Below, piece after piece: positions 23,520 through 32,274 of a stretch of DNA of 64,000 nt. Source of the stretch: Syntrophaceae bacterium (lineage in GTDB: Bacteria > Desulfobacterota > Syntrophia > Syntrophales > PHBD01); assembly GCA_013177825.1 (NCBI GenBank), contig JABLXX010000005.1, forward strand, positions 124,001 through 188,000, given 5' to 3'. The notes under the pieces were generated by a model. It did no database searches and had not been told where the DNA came from. It was given only the letters and a program-made list of their open reading frames with translations. Numbering within the stretch: the first letter of the stretch is position 1; each line of letters opens with the position of its first letter. A program made the position numbers and the translations under genes.

Positions 23520-24570
23520 GTACGTCTCCGTAACTGGGAATGGATCGGATGATTCCGGCATCGGCGAGAGCTTGCGCCACCCGGTCATAGTCCACCCGGT
23601 CAAGACGCCCGGGCGGGCGGTTGAGGCCGGCCGGCCGGATAAGATCTTTCATCCGGGCGAGCATCCAGCGCTGGTGGGTCCTGCTGCTGTTGATCTTCGC
23701 CTCCTCCACGTATTTCATGACGATGTCCAGCGCCTCTTCGGGGTGTTCGAAGGCATACGACCACCCTTCCAGGGTCGCCGCGGCGAAGGACCGGCATACC
23801 TCCGGGCTGCGAAGGCAGAGCTCTTCCCGACACCAGATTCCGTCCTCGGGAAAGTTTAACCCGTGATCGGCCATGGCAAAAACCGAGAGTTCTTCCTCAT
23901 TGAGGCCTGCATTGAGCATGGTATGGTACTCGTTATAGACCATGGCGGAAGCGGCATCGACGCCGCCCCGCAGGAACAGGTTCGGCGTGAAGGTCTGCGG
24001 CACAATGTCCGGATGAACATTGTATCTTCGGAAGAAGGCCAGTTGCTGAGCCCGGGAATGCTCCCACACGCTGACGGTTTTCCCTTCAAAGTCCGCAGGA
24101 TTGAGGATCCCGCCGGACTTTCTGGCCACCAGCAGAACCCCCGAGCGCTGCACAATCTGGGCAACATGGACCAGCTTCAGCCCCCCGTTACGCAGTCGAA
24201 TCCCCTCGGCCAGGAAAAGTGTCGCAAAGTCCGCCTTTCCCTTGCGGAACGCCTCTTCAGGGGACGCCCCGGGACCTCCGCGCAGCAGAACCAGGTTGAT
24301 TCCACGGTTGCGGTAGAAGCCCTTTTCCATCGCCACGAAATGTCCGGCAAACTGGGCCTGGGGAAACCATTGGGGCAGGAATGTGACCCGCCGGGGGGAT
24401 CCTGCGAAGGCGGAAGGAAGCGTGGCAAGCCAGAGGAATGCAATCACCACGGCCGTAACGGACAGCCTCCTTCCGAACGGCGATCTTGGCCCGCGGAGGA
24501 CGGACAGCGCTGGCGACACGGATGGACAACCTTCAGGGGAAGAGATCCCGCGACGGAGACAACGGCGCAT
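23494..24570 (-). CDS. NMT1/THI5-like periplasmic solute-binding protein
   Basis: About 358 aa from ATG at 24570; the open frame continues upstream through tRNA-Ser, so the longer form is rejected. A hydrophobic segment (VVIAFLWLATLPSAFAG) is the export signal. VTFLPQWFPQAQFAGHFVAMEKGFYRNRGI is the NMT1/SsuA hallmark, with DFEGKTVSVW and a YNEYHTML segment. No ABC permease or ATPase lies nearby. Because it overlaps the SpoIIE phosphatase gene, it may act as a ligand receptor for signalling rather than for uptake. Confidence 0.82.
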   Translation of the reverse strand: MRRCLRRGISSPEGCPSVSPALSVLRGPRSPFGRRLSVTAVVIAFLWLATLPSAFAGSPRRVTFLPQWFPQAQFAGHFVAMEKGFYRNRGINLVLLRGGPGASPEEAFRKGKADFATLFLAEGIRLRNGGLKLVHVAQIVQRSGVLLVARKSGGILNPADFEGKTVSVWEHSRAQQLAFFRRYNVHPDIVPQTFTPNLFLRGGVDAASAMVYNEYHTMLNAGLNEEELSVFAMADHGLNFPEDGIWCREELCLRSPEVCRSFAAATLEGWSYAFEHPEEALDIVMKYVEEAKINSSRTHQRWMLARMKDLIRPAGLNRPPGRLDRVDYDRVAQALADAGIIRSIPSYGDVHVQDPGEE

Positions 24571-24598
24571 TGCCTGCCGCCGGCGGGGAAAAATGAAA

Positions 24599-24693
<95 letters not shown>

Positions 24694-24775
24694 GCTTAAA
24701 GATCAGAACCGGCATTTACTTGGAACGGGGACTTGCGCGTGGCGAGACCGTCGGCCGGATACGGGATGAATGAAA

Positions 24776-24869
24776 TGGCGGAGAGAGGGGGATTCGAACC
24801 CCCGTGGGAGCTTTTGGCCCCCAAATCGATTTCGAGTCGATCCCGTTACGACCACTTCGGTATCTCTCC
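24776..24869 (-). tRNA. tRNA-Ser (CGA)
   Basis: 94 nt with long variable arm. Acceptor GGAGAGA/TCTCTCC, anticodon loop CTCGAAA with anticodon CGA, T-loop GTTCGAATC, encoded CCA. It begins 3 bp after the tadA stop codon. Confidence 0.95.
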
Positions 24870-24871
24870 GC

Positions 24872-25393
24872 TCAATCTTGTTTCGGCTGTTCCGAAATGT
24901 CGTGGTTTTTTACCCTTTTCCCGCGGAAAAATCCACTCAAAATTTCTCCGCACCGTACCTGCAGAACACCCCCTGTCACCTCGGGCCTGTGATTGAAAAA
25001 ACCGTCATCAAAAAGCCTCCACCGGGAAACGACGGCTCCCCCCTTTGGGTCGGCGGCGCCAAAGACGACCCGGCGGATCCTGGCATGGACAACGGCCCCC
25101 ACACACATGACGCAGGGTTCCAGCGTAACGTAGAGGGTCGCATCCGTCAGGCGATAGTTACCCAAGGCTTCACAGGCCCTGCGGATGGCCAGGATCTCCG
25201 CATGGGCGGTCGGATCGAGGAGGCCCTGCGGCCGGTTGTGGGCCCGGGCGATCAGGGTGCCTCCGCAAGAAACCACCGCGCCGACGGGAACCTCTCCTTC
25301 CGCCTCCGCCTGAAGAGCTTCCTCGACGGCCAGGGCCATGAAGGCCTCGTCGCCGGGCCATGCAACCCCTTCCACCGGATCTTCTCCATCCAT
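24872..25393 (-). CDS. tadA: tRNA-specific adenosine-34 deaminase
   Basis: 173 aa. The deaminase zinc site is HAEILAIR with catalytic Glu, and PCVMCVGAVVHARI. DPTAHAE and ALGNYRLTDATLYVTLEPC are TadA-specific. It converts A34 to inosine in tRNA-Arg(ACG). The start at 25393 has a distant ribosome binding site; an internal ATG at 25339 would shorten the protein by 18 residues. It ends next to two tRNA-Ser genes and follows the MBL-fold gene by 16 bp. Confidence 0.94.
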   Translation of the reverse strand: MDGEDPVEGVAWPGDEAFMALAVEEALQAEAEGEVPVGAVVSCGGTLIARAHNRPQGLLDPTAHAEILAIRRACEALGNYRLTDATLYVTLEPCVMCVGAVVHARIRRVVFGAADPKGGAVVSRWRLFDDGFFNHRPEVTGGVLQVRCGEILSGFFRGKRVKNHDISEQPKQD

Positions 25394-25409
25394 GAAAGAG
25401 CCCCGTTCC

Positions 25410-27017
25410 TCAACGCCCGGGAAGGGCGGTCCCCAGGGCCCGGTTCAGCTCCGCCAGGCGGTCCCGCAGGTCCGCCTGATCTCCCCAGTTCGCGGCTTCC
25501 AGGGCCGGCCTGGATTCCCGGAGACGCGCCACGGTCGATTCCAGATCGGCCATCAGCGTCTCCCAGTCCACCTTCGGCACGGCCGCCTCCGGCGATACCC
25601 GGGCCTCGACCGCCTCGCCCGGAACGAGGGTCACCTCCTCCAGGTAATCGGGAATGTGCGCCCGGATGCCGAACCGCTCGCGGATCTTTTCCGCCAGAAC
25701 CTGCTGGGCCCCGTATTCTCCGTGGACAAGAAAGATCTCCATGCCTCCGGCCTCGAAGTGGGAAAGCCAGTCGAGGAGCTGGGACTGGCCGGCATGGGCG
25801 GAAAAACCGTTGATCGTGAACACCTTCGCCCGGACGGCCACGTCTTCCCCGAGCAGGCGGACCTTTTCCGCCCCGTCGACAATGCGGCGCCCGATCGTTC
25901 CCTGGGCCTGAAAGCCCACGAAGACGACGCTCGCCCCTTCCCGCCACAGATTGTGCCGGAGATGGTGCTTGATCCTCCCGGCGTCGGCCATGCCGCTGGC
26001 CGAGATGACGATGGCCGGGCCGTCCTGTGTGTTGATGTCCATGGAGGCCTCCGTGGTCTCCGTCAGGTGGAGATTCGGCACGGCCAGGGGATTTTCTCCC
26101 TGCTTCAACATCTTCTGCGACTCCTCGTCGAAATAGGAGGCGTTCCGGTTGAAGATCTCCGTCGCCCGGATCGCCAGCGGGCTGTCCACGTAAACAGGGA
26201 TGCCCTTCGGAAGGCGCCCACTCTTCGCCAGCAGGTGGATGCAATACAGGATCTCCTGGGTCCGCTCCACGGCAAAGGCCGGAATGATCACCTTTTCGCC
26301 GCGCCCGTGACTGTAGGCGACGGCCTCCGCCAGTTCGTCAAGGCTTTCCTTCTCGTTCTTGTGGTCCCGGTTTCCGTAGGTTGACTCGAGAAACAGGAAG
26401 TCCGCACGGCTGATCACGGATGGATCGTGCATCATCAGCTGGGATGGCCTTCCGATGTCACCGGAAAACACGAGCTTCGACGGTTTCCCCGCTTCGGTGA
26501 TCTCCATCTCGAGCATGGCCGCGCCCAGGATATGCCCTGCGTCCCGAAAGGTGACCCGGAGCCCCGGGAAGGGCTCGAAGGGCTGGTCGTAGGGAACGGC
26601 CCGGAAACGGGGAAATGTGTTCTCCGCATCCTGCCGGGTATACAGCGGCGACACCCGCTTCTCTCCGTGGCGGAGGCGCTTCTTGTTCTGCCACAGGGCC
26701 TCCATCTCCTGGATATGGGCGCTGTCGAGGAGCATGACTTCGAGGAGTTCCTCCGTCGGCGGGGTCATGTAGATCGGCCCCCGAAATCCAGCCTGGACCA
26801 GCCGGGGCAGGAGTCCTGAGTGGTCCATATGGGCATGGGTGATCAGGAAGAATTCGATCTTTCGTGGATCGTATCCGTTCACCTGCCAGTTGCGCGACTC
26901 GATGTCACGGTTTCCCTGGTGAAAACCGCAGTCCACGGCGAAACAGTGTCCCATGGCCTCGACGAGGAAGCAGGAGCCCGTCACCGTGCGGGCGGCTCCG
27001 AGAAACTTGATTTTCAT
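25410..27017 (-). CDS. MBL-fold RNA-processing exonuclease family protein
   Basis: About 535 aa from ATG at 27017 (MKIKFLGAARTVTGSCFLVE) with GGAGGATATGAACG upstream. The metal site THAHMDHSGLLP, a beta-CASP domain, SASGMADAGRIKHHL and the C-terminal FSAHAGQSQLLDWL mark the CPSF73/KH-less ribonuclease J-like subgroup with an RNA-specificity domain. Compared with the family it carries about 70 extra helical residues at the C-terminus. The physiological RNA target is unknown. Confidence 0.88.
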   Translation of the reverse strand: MKIKFLGAARTVTGSCFLVEAMGHCFAVDCGFHQGNRDIESRNWQVNGYDPRKIEFFLITHAHMDHSGLLPRLVQAGFRGPIYMTPPTEELLEVMLLDSAHIQEMEALWQNKKRLRHGEKRVSPLYTRQDAENTFPRFRAVPYDQPFEPFPGLRVTFRDAGHILGAAMLEMEITEAGKPSKLVFSGDIGRPSQLMMHDPSVISRADFLFLESTYGNRDHKNEKESLDELAEAVAYSHGRGEKVIIPAFAVERTQEILYCIHLLAKSGRLPKGIPVYVDSPLAIRATEIFNRNASYFDEESQKMLKQGENPLAVPNLHLTETTEASMDINTQDGPAIVISASGMADAGRIKHHLRHNLWREGASVVFVGFQAQGTIGRRIVDGAEKVRLLGEDVAVRAKVFTINGFSAHAGQSQLLDWLSHFEAGGMEIFLVHGEYGAQQVLAEKIRERFGIRAHIPDYLEEVTLVPGEAVEARVSPEAAVPKVDWETLMADLESTVARLRESRPALEAANWGDQADLRDRLAELNRALGTALPGR

Positions 27018-27102
27018 CCGTTCATATCCTCCCTTGCCATCATTCGATTTCACACTGCGGGGAATAGAAAATCCGGATCGCAACCGCCGGTTGCGCGGCG
27101 TC

Positions 27103-27849
27103 CTACCCGGCGACGGCCGGCCACAGGGCCAGAACAACGACCGGAACGATCTCCGCCATTTCGCAGGAGGCCCCCAGCGTGTCTCCCGTGAAGCCTCCGA
27201 TCCGGCGGCGGCAGATCGCCATCCATCCGGTCAGGACTGCGAGGATCGCCGCAGCGGCGGCCAGGCCGGCCCACCCGGCCGTTCCGGCCCCGCACGCAAC
27301 CAGGAAAACGAGCGCCCAGGACGCGTGAACCGGCGAACCCTTCGCGAGAAAGGCCGTGGCCAGTCCCCCTTCCGGACGGGCATAGGGCAGCCAGGCCATG
27401 GACCAGACCAGGGCCGAGCGGCCGGCGACGGGCATCAGCAGGATTGCCTGGCTCCTCAGGGATACGGGAACGGCATCCAGAAAGGCCACCTTCAGCAGGA
27501 TCGCCGCCACGACCGCCACGACGCCCATGGTGCCGATCCGGCTGTCCCGCATGATCTCCAGGACTTTCTCACGCGGCCGGGCGCTTCCGAAGCCGTCCGC
27601 CGTGTCCGCCAAGCCGTCCATGTGGAGGCCTCCGGAAACGGCGATCAGGAGAAGGACGGTACAGACCGCCGCCGGCAGAGAAGGCAGGAAGGCCATGGCC
27701 ACCCTGTCCGCCGCCATGGCCGCGATCCCTATGAAGAGGCCGACCGGGGGAAAGAAAAGAATGCTGCCTGCCAATTCCCCGGGTCTGTCGGGGCGGCGTC
27801 CGAGTGGCAGGATCGTCAGGAAGCGGAAGGCCGCCAGCAGGGGCTTCAT
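27103..27849 (-). CDS. cobS: Adenosylcobinamide-GDP ribazoletransferase
   Basis: 248 aa, highly hydrophobic with about six helices. FLTILPLG at the N-terminus and the metal-binding DGLADTADGFGS motif are diagnostic, followed by MRDSRIGTMG. It joins adenosylcobinamide-GDP and alpha-ribazole phosphate in the membrane, the last step of cobamide assembly. The start ATG overlaps the cobT stop (ATGA), so it is translationally coupled within the cobU-cobT-cobS run. Confidence 0.95.
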   Translation of the reverse strand: MKPLLAAFRFLTILPLGRRPDRPGELAGSILFFPPVGLFIGIAAMAADRVAMAFLPSLPAAVCTVLLLIAVSGGLHMDGLADTADGFGSARPREKVLEIMRDSRIGTMGVVAVVAAILLKVAFLDAVPVSLRSQAILLMPVAGRSALVWSMAWLPYARPEGGLATAFLAKGSPVHASWALVFLVACGAGTAGWAGLAAAAAILAVLTGWMAICRRRIGGFTGDTLGASCEMAEIVPVVVLALWPAVAG

Positions 27850-28916
27850 GCCGGGGACCGGGAAACGGCCGCTTCCTCGAAGGTGGCCATTTCGGTGAGG
27901 ATGCGGACGGCCGCTTCCACCAGATTCATGGCCAGGGCCGCCCCGGTTCCCTCTCCGAGCCTCAGGTCCAGGTCCAGGAGAGGACGCTTCCCGAGGGCCT
28001 GCAGGGCGATGCGGTGTCCCTGTTCCATGCTCCGGTGGGAGGCGATCATGTACTGCGTGGATATGGGTGCCAGCCGGGCTGCAACCAGGGCTCCCGCCGT
28101 GGAGATGAATCCGTCCACCAGGACCGGCTTCCTCCGCGATGCCGCGCCGAGGATCAGCCCGGCGATGCCTCCGATCTCGAAGCCGCCCACGGCCGCCAGG
28201 ACCCCGACCGGGTCGGAGGGATCGGGCCGGTTCACATCGAGGGCCTGCCGGACGACTGCCACCTTCCGGGCAAGCTGTCCGTCGTCGATCCCCGTCCCCC
28301 GGCCGGTCGCCTCGGCGGCGTCGGCGCCGCTGAAGACGGAAACCAGGGCGCTGCTCGGCGTTGTATTGCCGATACCCATGTCTCCGGTAGCAAAGACATC
28401 CGTCTCTTCGGCCAGTTCCAGTGCCACGCCGATGCCTTCCTCCAGGGAGCGGACCGCCTCATCCCGGCTCATGGCGGGTCCCCGGGAGATGTCCCGCGTA
28501 CCGGAGCCCACCCTCCGCGAGAGAATCCGTCCCTCCCGGGCCAGGTCTCCCAGGTCGCCGTCGACCCCCATGTCGACCACAACAACCCGGGCGCCCGCCA
28601 GGCGGGCCAGGACATTGATGGCCGCCCCGCCCCCGACGAAGTTGCGCACCATCTGGACCGTCACTTCCCGGGGGTAGAGGCTTACACCGGAGGCGGCGAC
28701 ACCGTGGTCCGCCGCCATGGTTACCACCGTCTTCCCGGCCACGGGAGGAGGCATCCGGCCCGTCATGCCCGCCAGGTCCTCCGCCAGATCCATCACCCGG
28801 CCCAGGGCCCAGTGGGGCATCGTCAGCTGCTCGAGGCGCCGCCGGGCCCGGGCGCGTGCTTCCGGATCGGCGGGAGCGATGCGGGAAAACGTCTGTTCAA
28901 GGATCGTCATGGGCAC
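27846..28916 (-). CDS. cobT: Nicotinate-nucleotide--dimethylbenzimidazole phosphoribosyltransferase
   Basis: 354-356 aa; start at GTG 28916 or ATG 28910, neither with a clear ribosome binding site. DHGVAASGVSLYP, the MGIGNTTPSSAL loop and the C-terminal GEGTGAALAM with the catalytic glutamate are the CobT signatures. It activates the lower-ligand base as alpha-ribazole phosphate. It lies 60 bp after cobU and overlaps cobS by 4 bp. Confidence 0.95.
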   Translation of the reverse strand: MPMTILEQTFSRIAPADPEARARARRRLEQLTMPHWALGRVMDLAEDLAGMTGRMPPPVAGKTVVTMAADHGVAASGVSLYPREVTVQMVRNFVGGGAAINVLARLAGARVVVVDMGVDGDLGDLAREGRILSRRVGSGTRDISRGPAMSRDEAVRSLEEGIGVALELAEETDVFATGDMGIGNTTPSSALVSVFSGADAAEATGRGTGIDDGQLARKVAVVRQALDVNRPDPSDPVGVLAAVGGFEIGGIAGLILGAASRRKPVLVDGFISTAGALVAARLAPISTQYMIASHRSMEQGHRIALQALGKRPLLDLDLRLGEGTGAALAMNLVEAAVRILTEMATFEEAAVSRSPA

Positions 28917-28975
28917 GCTATAAAGTCATTGGGGGAAACCGTCAAGGGAAACCGCCGCACCGGCCGGTCGGGACC

Positions 28976-29587
28976 TCATCCGTCCCGCCGCGAATCGCCG
29001 CCCTTGATCATTGCGGCGATCCCGCTGACCATCAGAACCACCCGGTCCGCCCCCCGGGCGACGACCTGGTTGCACCGTCCGGCCAGATCCCGGAAACGCC
29101 GGGAAAGGGCGTTGTCGGGGACGATCCCCATGCCGACCTCGTTGGTCACGAAGATCACCGTCCCGGGAAGATCCGCACAGGCCCGGAGTACCTCCCGGCA
29201 CCGCGCCTCCATTTCGTCCTCCGACAAACCGGAGGATCCGGCCGGACCGGCGGGCGCATTCACGGCTGCCGTCCCTTCCGCCCGATCGGACCGGAGCGTC
29301 TCCTCGTACAGCAGGTTGTTCACCCAGAGGGTCAGGCAGTCCACCAGGACGACGCCGCTGCCGGCGGCCCGGCGAAGGGCCCCGGGCAGATCCACCGCCT
29401 CCTCGAGGGTGATCCAGCCGGTCCCCCTTGCCCGCTGATGCCGCCGGATCCGCTCGGCCATCTCCTCGTCGACGACGGGGCAGGTGGCGACAAAGGTCCG
29501 CTTCCCCGCGATGGATTCGGCCAGTTCCTGGGCGTAACGGCTCTTGCCGCTTCGGCTCCCCCCCGTGACCAGGACGATTTCCGCCAT
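28976..29587 (-). CDS. cobU: Bifunctional adenosylcobinamide kinase/guanylyltransferase
   Basis: 203 aa from ATG at 29587, whose A is shared with the TGA of the upstream CbiR-like gene. Walker A is GGSRSGKSRYAQ (residues 9-20), then LVDCLTLWVNNLL and VTNEVGMGIVPDNALSRRFRDLAG, all diagnostic. It phosphorylates adenosylcobinamide and adds GMP. The open frame runs on to 30559 but that part is the shadow of the upstream gene. Confidence 0.94.
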   Translation of the reverse strand: MAEIVLVTGGSRSGKSRYAQELAESIAGKRTFVATCPVVDEEMAERIRRHQRARGTGWITLEEAVDLPGALRRAAGSGVVLVDCLTLWVNNLLYEETLRSDRAEGTAAVNAPAGPAGSSGLSEDEMEARCREVLRACADLPGTVIFVTNEVGMGIVPDNALSRRFRDLAGRCNQVVARGADRVVLMVSGIAAMIKGGDSRRDG

Positions 29588-30381
29588 CAGAGCCTTTCCT
29601 CCATGGCCAGCAAGGATGTTCGCAGATCCTCCTTGGAAAAGACCTCCACGGAAAGCCCCCCCCGGTACTCCGCCAGGAAGGGCCGGAGCGTCCGCCACGC
29701 CTCCTCCGGTACGGCGGCGGCGCTCCGATGGTCCCGTCCGTCCATCAGGCCGTGCAGATGGATCATCTCCACCCTCCGCTTCATCACATCGAGCGCTATG
29801 GCGAGGTCTTCCCCGGCGGCCAGGATATGGCCCACGTCCAGGCACCAGGAAAGACCGGACTCCTCCACCAGCGGCCGGATCCATTCGAGGGGATAGCCCA
29901 GGTTCTCCACGACCGTCCGGGACCGGTCCAGGCCCCCCGCCAGCACGTCCCGGAGCGACAAAGCCAGGCGCTCCCGCCATCCGCCGAGGGAGCAAGGGCC
30001 GTCCAGACCGCCCTCTTCCAGGTGAAGGACCCAGACCGTCGGTCCGAGCGGCCGGGTGCGGTCGCAGAAACGAAGAATCGTCTCGCAGGCACGACGGCGT
30101 TCCGCCCCGTTGGCGGCTCCCAGTGACAGGCCCGTGGGCAGATGGATGTTGTACGTCAGGCCCCGCTCCTCCCCCAGGGCGCCCATCTCGGTGATCTCGC
30201 CGGGAGCGGGCAGGTTGTCCTCCCGGCCGCTCTCGAAGAGGACGATCTCCACCTCGTCCACCAGGGGAGCCAGGAAGCGGATGTTGGGCAGGATCGGGGC
30301 CGGCACGATGTAGGAGGTCGTGCCGAGACGAAAGGGATATCGGCCCTTCAGGGCGGGCCAGGCTTCGAGGGATGGATCCAT
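29587..30381 (-). CDS. cbiR: CbiR-like cobamide remodelling phosphodiesterase (TIM barrel)
   Basis: 264 aa from ATG at 30381 with GGGAG 6 nt upstream. It starts FRLGTTSYIVPAPILPNIRFLAP and has AP-endonuclease/xylose-isomerase-type barrel segments (YNIHLPTGL, VENLGYPLEW, LDVGHILAAGED, MIHLHG). The FPFRLGTTSYI-type opening is what I recall for CbiR, which cleaves the nucleotide loop of cobamides so that the corrinoid can be rebuilt with another base. Coupling to cobU, cobT and cobS, which rebuild the loop, supports this. A generic sugar isomerase-like function cannot be excluded. Confidence 0.78.
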   Translation of the reverse strand: MDPSLEAWPALKGRYPFRLGTTSYIVPAPILPNIRFLAPLVDEVEIVLFESGREDNLPAPGEITEMGALGEERGLTYNIHLPTGLSLGAANGAERRRACETILRFCDRTRPLGPTVWVLHLEEGGLDGPCSLGGWRERLALSLRDVLAGGLDRSRTVVENLGYPLEWIRPLVEESGLSWCLDVGHILAAGEDLAIALDVMKRRVEMIHLHGLMDGRDHRSAAAVPEEAWRTLRPFLAEYRGGLSVEVFSKEDLRTSLLAMEERL

Positions 30382-30491
30382 TCGCGCTCCCGTTTCGGTC
30401 AGGATCAGGATGAGGAACAGAACATTCTTGCAGGATCTCTCGGCGGATGCTAAACACGGACCGACTTCCCATGTCAAGAGCCGCCGCCTTC

Positions 30492-31388
30492 ATGAAAGAG
30501 AATCCTGCCCCGATGCACCGGTTCCTGCGGACCACTTTCCCCGGCATCGTAATTGCCATCCTTTTTGCATGGGTCTGCTTTTCTCCCTCCCCGGCGGGGG
30601 CGAATCCGCCGCAGCGGATCGTGTCCCTGGCGCCGAATCTGACGGAGATCCTCTTCGACCTCGGCCTGGGCGACCGGGTGGCCGGCGTGACCCGCTTCTG
30701 CGACTGGCCGGCGGCGGCCGGGAAAAAACCGCAGGTGGGAGGCTACACCAATCCGTCCCTGGAAGCGATCGTCGCCCTCCGTCCAGACCTGGTGGTCATG
30801 ACCGATGAGGGAACACCGCGGGAGATCCACGACCGCCTTGTCCGCCTCGGGATCCCTGTTTACGTCTTCCGGGCGAAGCGACTGGAACAGCTTCCGCAGG
30901 CTCTGCGGGAGATCGGGCCCGCCGTCGGAGCGGAGGCAGCCGCGAAGAAGCGCGCCGCCGCCATCGAAGACGCGCTGCGCCGGCTTTCGTCACGGGCCGG
31001 GGAGAGGAAGGGAAACATCCGGACGGCGCTGTTCGTCATCCAGCCGGAGCCCCTGATGGTCGCCGGACCCGGCACCGTCATCGACGACGCCATGACCGTT
31101 CTGGGCGTGCGGAACATCGCCGCCGGGACGTCGGCTCCCTACCCGAAAATGAGCATCGAGGAGGTCTTCCACCGGTCTCCCGATGTGATTTTCATCGGCC
31201 GCGGATCCATGACCGGCGCCGGCGGTTCGAAACTGCTCCGCCAGTGGAGAGCCCTGCCGGCCGTCCGCATGGGACGGGTGTACGTCATGGGGGAAACTCT
31301 GTACCGCCTCTCGCCGAGGCTCCTAGAAGGAATGGAAGAAATGGCAAACCTGCTGGAACGTTCCGGCGGGTCCGCCGGAAAGAGGTAA
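30492..31388 (+). CDS. btuF: BtuF-like corrinoid/metal-chelate-binding periplasmic protein
   Basis: About 299 aa from ATG 30492; ATGs at 30447, 30471 and 30513 are alternatives and none has a strong ribosome binding site. A signal peptide (FPGIVIAILFAWVCFSPSPAGA) is followed by the class III binding-protein pattern RIVSLAPNLTEILFDLGLGDRVAGVTRFCDWP and GGYTNPSLEAIVALRPDLV. It would deliver corrinoids (less likely iron chelates) to an ABC permease such as BtuCD at 41300-43158. It is divergent from the cob operon with about 110 bp between starts. Confidence 0.85.
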   Translation: MKENPAPMHRFLRTTFPGIVIAILFAWVCFSPSPAGANPPQRIVSLAPNLTEILFDLGLGDRVAGVTRFCDWPAAAGKKPQVGGYTNPSLEAIVALRPDLVVMTDEGTPREIHDRLVRLGIPVYVFRAKRLEQLPQALREIGPAVGAEAAAKKRAAAIEDALRRLSSRAGERKGNIRTALFVIQPEPLMVAGPGTVIDDAMTVLGVRNIAAGTSAPYPKMSIEEVFHRSPDVIFIGRGSMTGAGGSKLLRQWRALPAVRMGRVYVMGETLYRLSPRLLEGMEEMANLLERSGGSAGKR

Positions 31389-31392
31389 CGGG

Positions 31393-32160
31393 ATGGACTG
31401 GCTGACTGCTCTGATTCTGGGGATCGTGGAAGGCATCTCCGAGTTCCTGCCGATCTCGTCCACGGGACACCTGATCCTCGCCTCCCAGCTGATGGGGCTC
31501 GGCCACACGGAGTTCCTGAAAAGCTTCGAGATCGCCATCCAGGTCGGCGCCATCCTCTCCGTGGTGGCCCTTTACTGGCGGCGCCTGCTCGTGGATTTCG
31601 AGACGATGAAAAAACTCGTTGTCGCCTTCCTCCCCACGGGCATCCTGGGCCTCACCCTTTACCGGGTGATCAAGACGTTCCTCCTCGGCTCGCCGAACGT
31701 GGTGCTGTGGTCCCTGTTCCTGGGGGGGATCTTCATCATCGCCTTCGAATACCTGCACCGGGAGCGGGAGGATGCGACGGAGGACCTATCCGGCATCACG
31801 TACCGGCAGGCCCTGCTGATCGGCCTCTTTCAGTCCATCGCCATGATCCCGGGGGTTTCCCGTTCCGCCGCCACGATCATCGGCGGGCTGTCCCTGGGAC
31901 TGCGGCGGAAGACCATCGTCGAGTTTTCCTTTCTCCTGGCGGTGCCCACCATGCTGGCCGCCACGGCCTACGATCTCCTCAAGAGCGGTACAGCCTTCTC
32001 CATGGACCAGATGGGATTCCTGGCCATCGGCTTCGTGACTTCCTTCGTTGTGGCGCTCCTCAGCATCAAGTTCCTCCTTTCCTTCATCCAGACCCACACC
32101 TTCATTGCCTTCGGCATCTACCGGATCGCCTTCGTCGCCCTCTGGGTGCTGATCCTGTAA
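31393..32160 (+). CDS. uppP: Undecaprenyl-diphosphate phosphatase
   Basis: 255 aa, about eight membrane helices. The two catalytic stretches are EGISEFLPISSTGHLILA near residues 12-30 and GVSRSAATIIGGL near 150. It recycles the lipid carrier for peptidoglycan and is also linked to bacitracin resistance. It starts 4 bp after the btuF-like stop, so the two are likely co-transcribed. Confidence 0.96.
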   Translation: MDWLTALILGIVEGISEFLPISSTGHLILASQLMGLGHTEFLKSFEIAIQVGAILSVVALYWRRLLVDFETMKKLVVAFLPTGILGLTLYRVIKTFLLGSPNVVLWSLFLGGIFIIAFEYLHREREDATEDLSGITYRQALLIGLFQSIAMIPGVSRSAATIIGGLSLGLRRKTIVEFSFLLAVPTMLAATAYDLLKSGTAFSMDQMGFLAIGFVTSFVVALLSIKFLLSFIQTHTFIAFGIYRIAFVALWVLIL

Positions 32161-32274
32161 GCGTAGACCAGCAACAGCTTCCTCCCTGCGGCCGTCCGGC
32201 CGGGAGAAACATTCCCCCTTTACCCGGCACCGGAATTCGCCTACATATTCCGGGAAACCGCCTGAGAGGAGCTC

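Noticed and set aside
29588-30559. Upstream extension of the cobU frame, suggesting a 527 aa fusion
   Set aside because: This stretch is the CbiR-like gene read in another frame; cobU starts at 29587 with a standard Walker A nine residues in.
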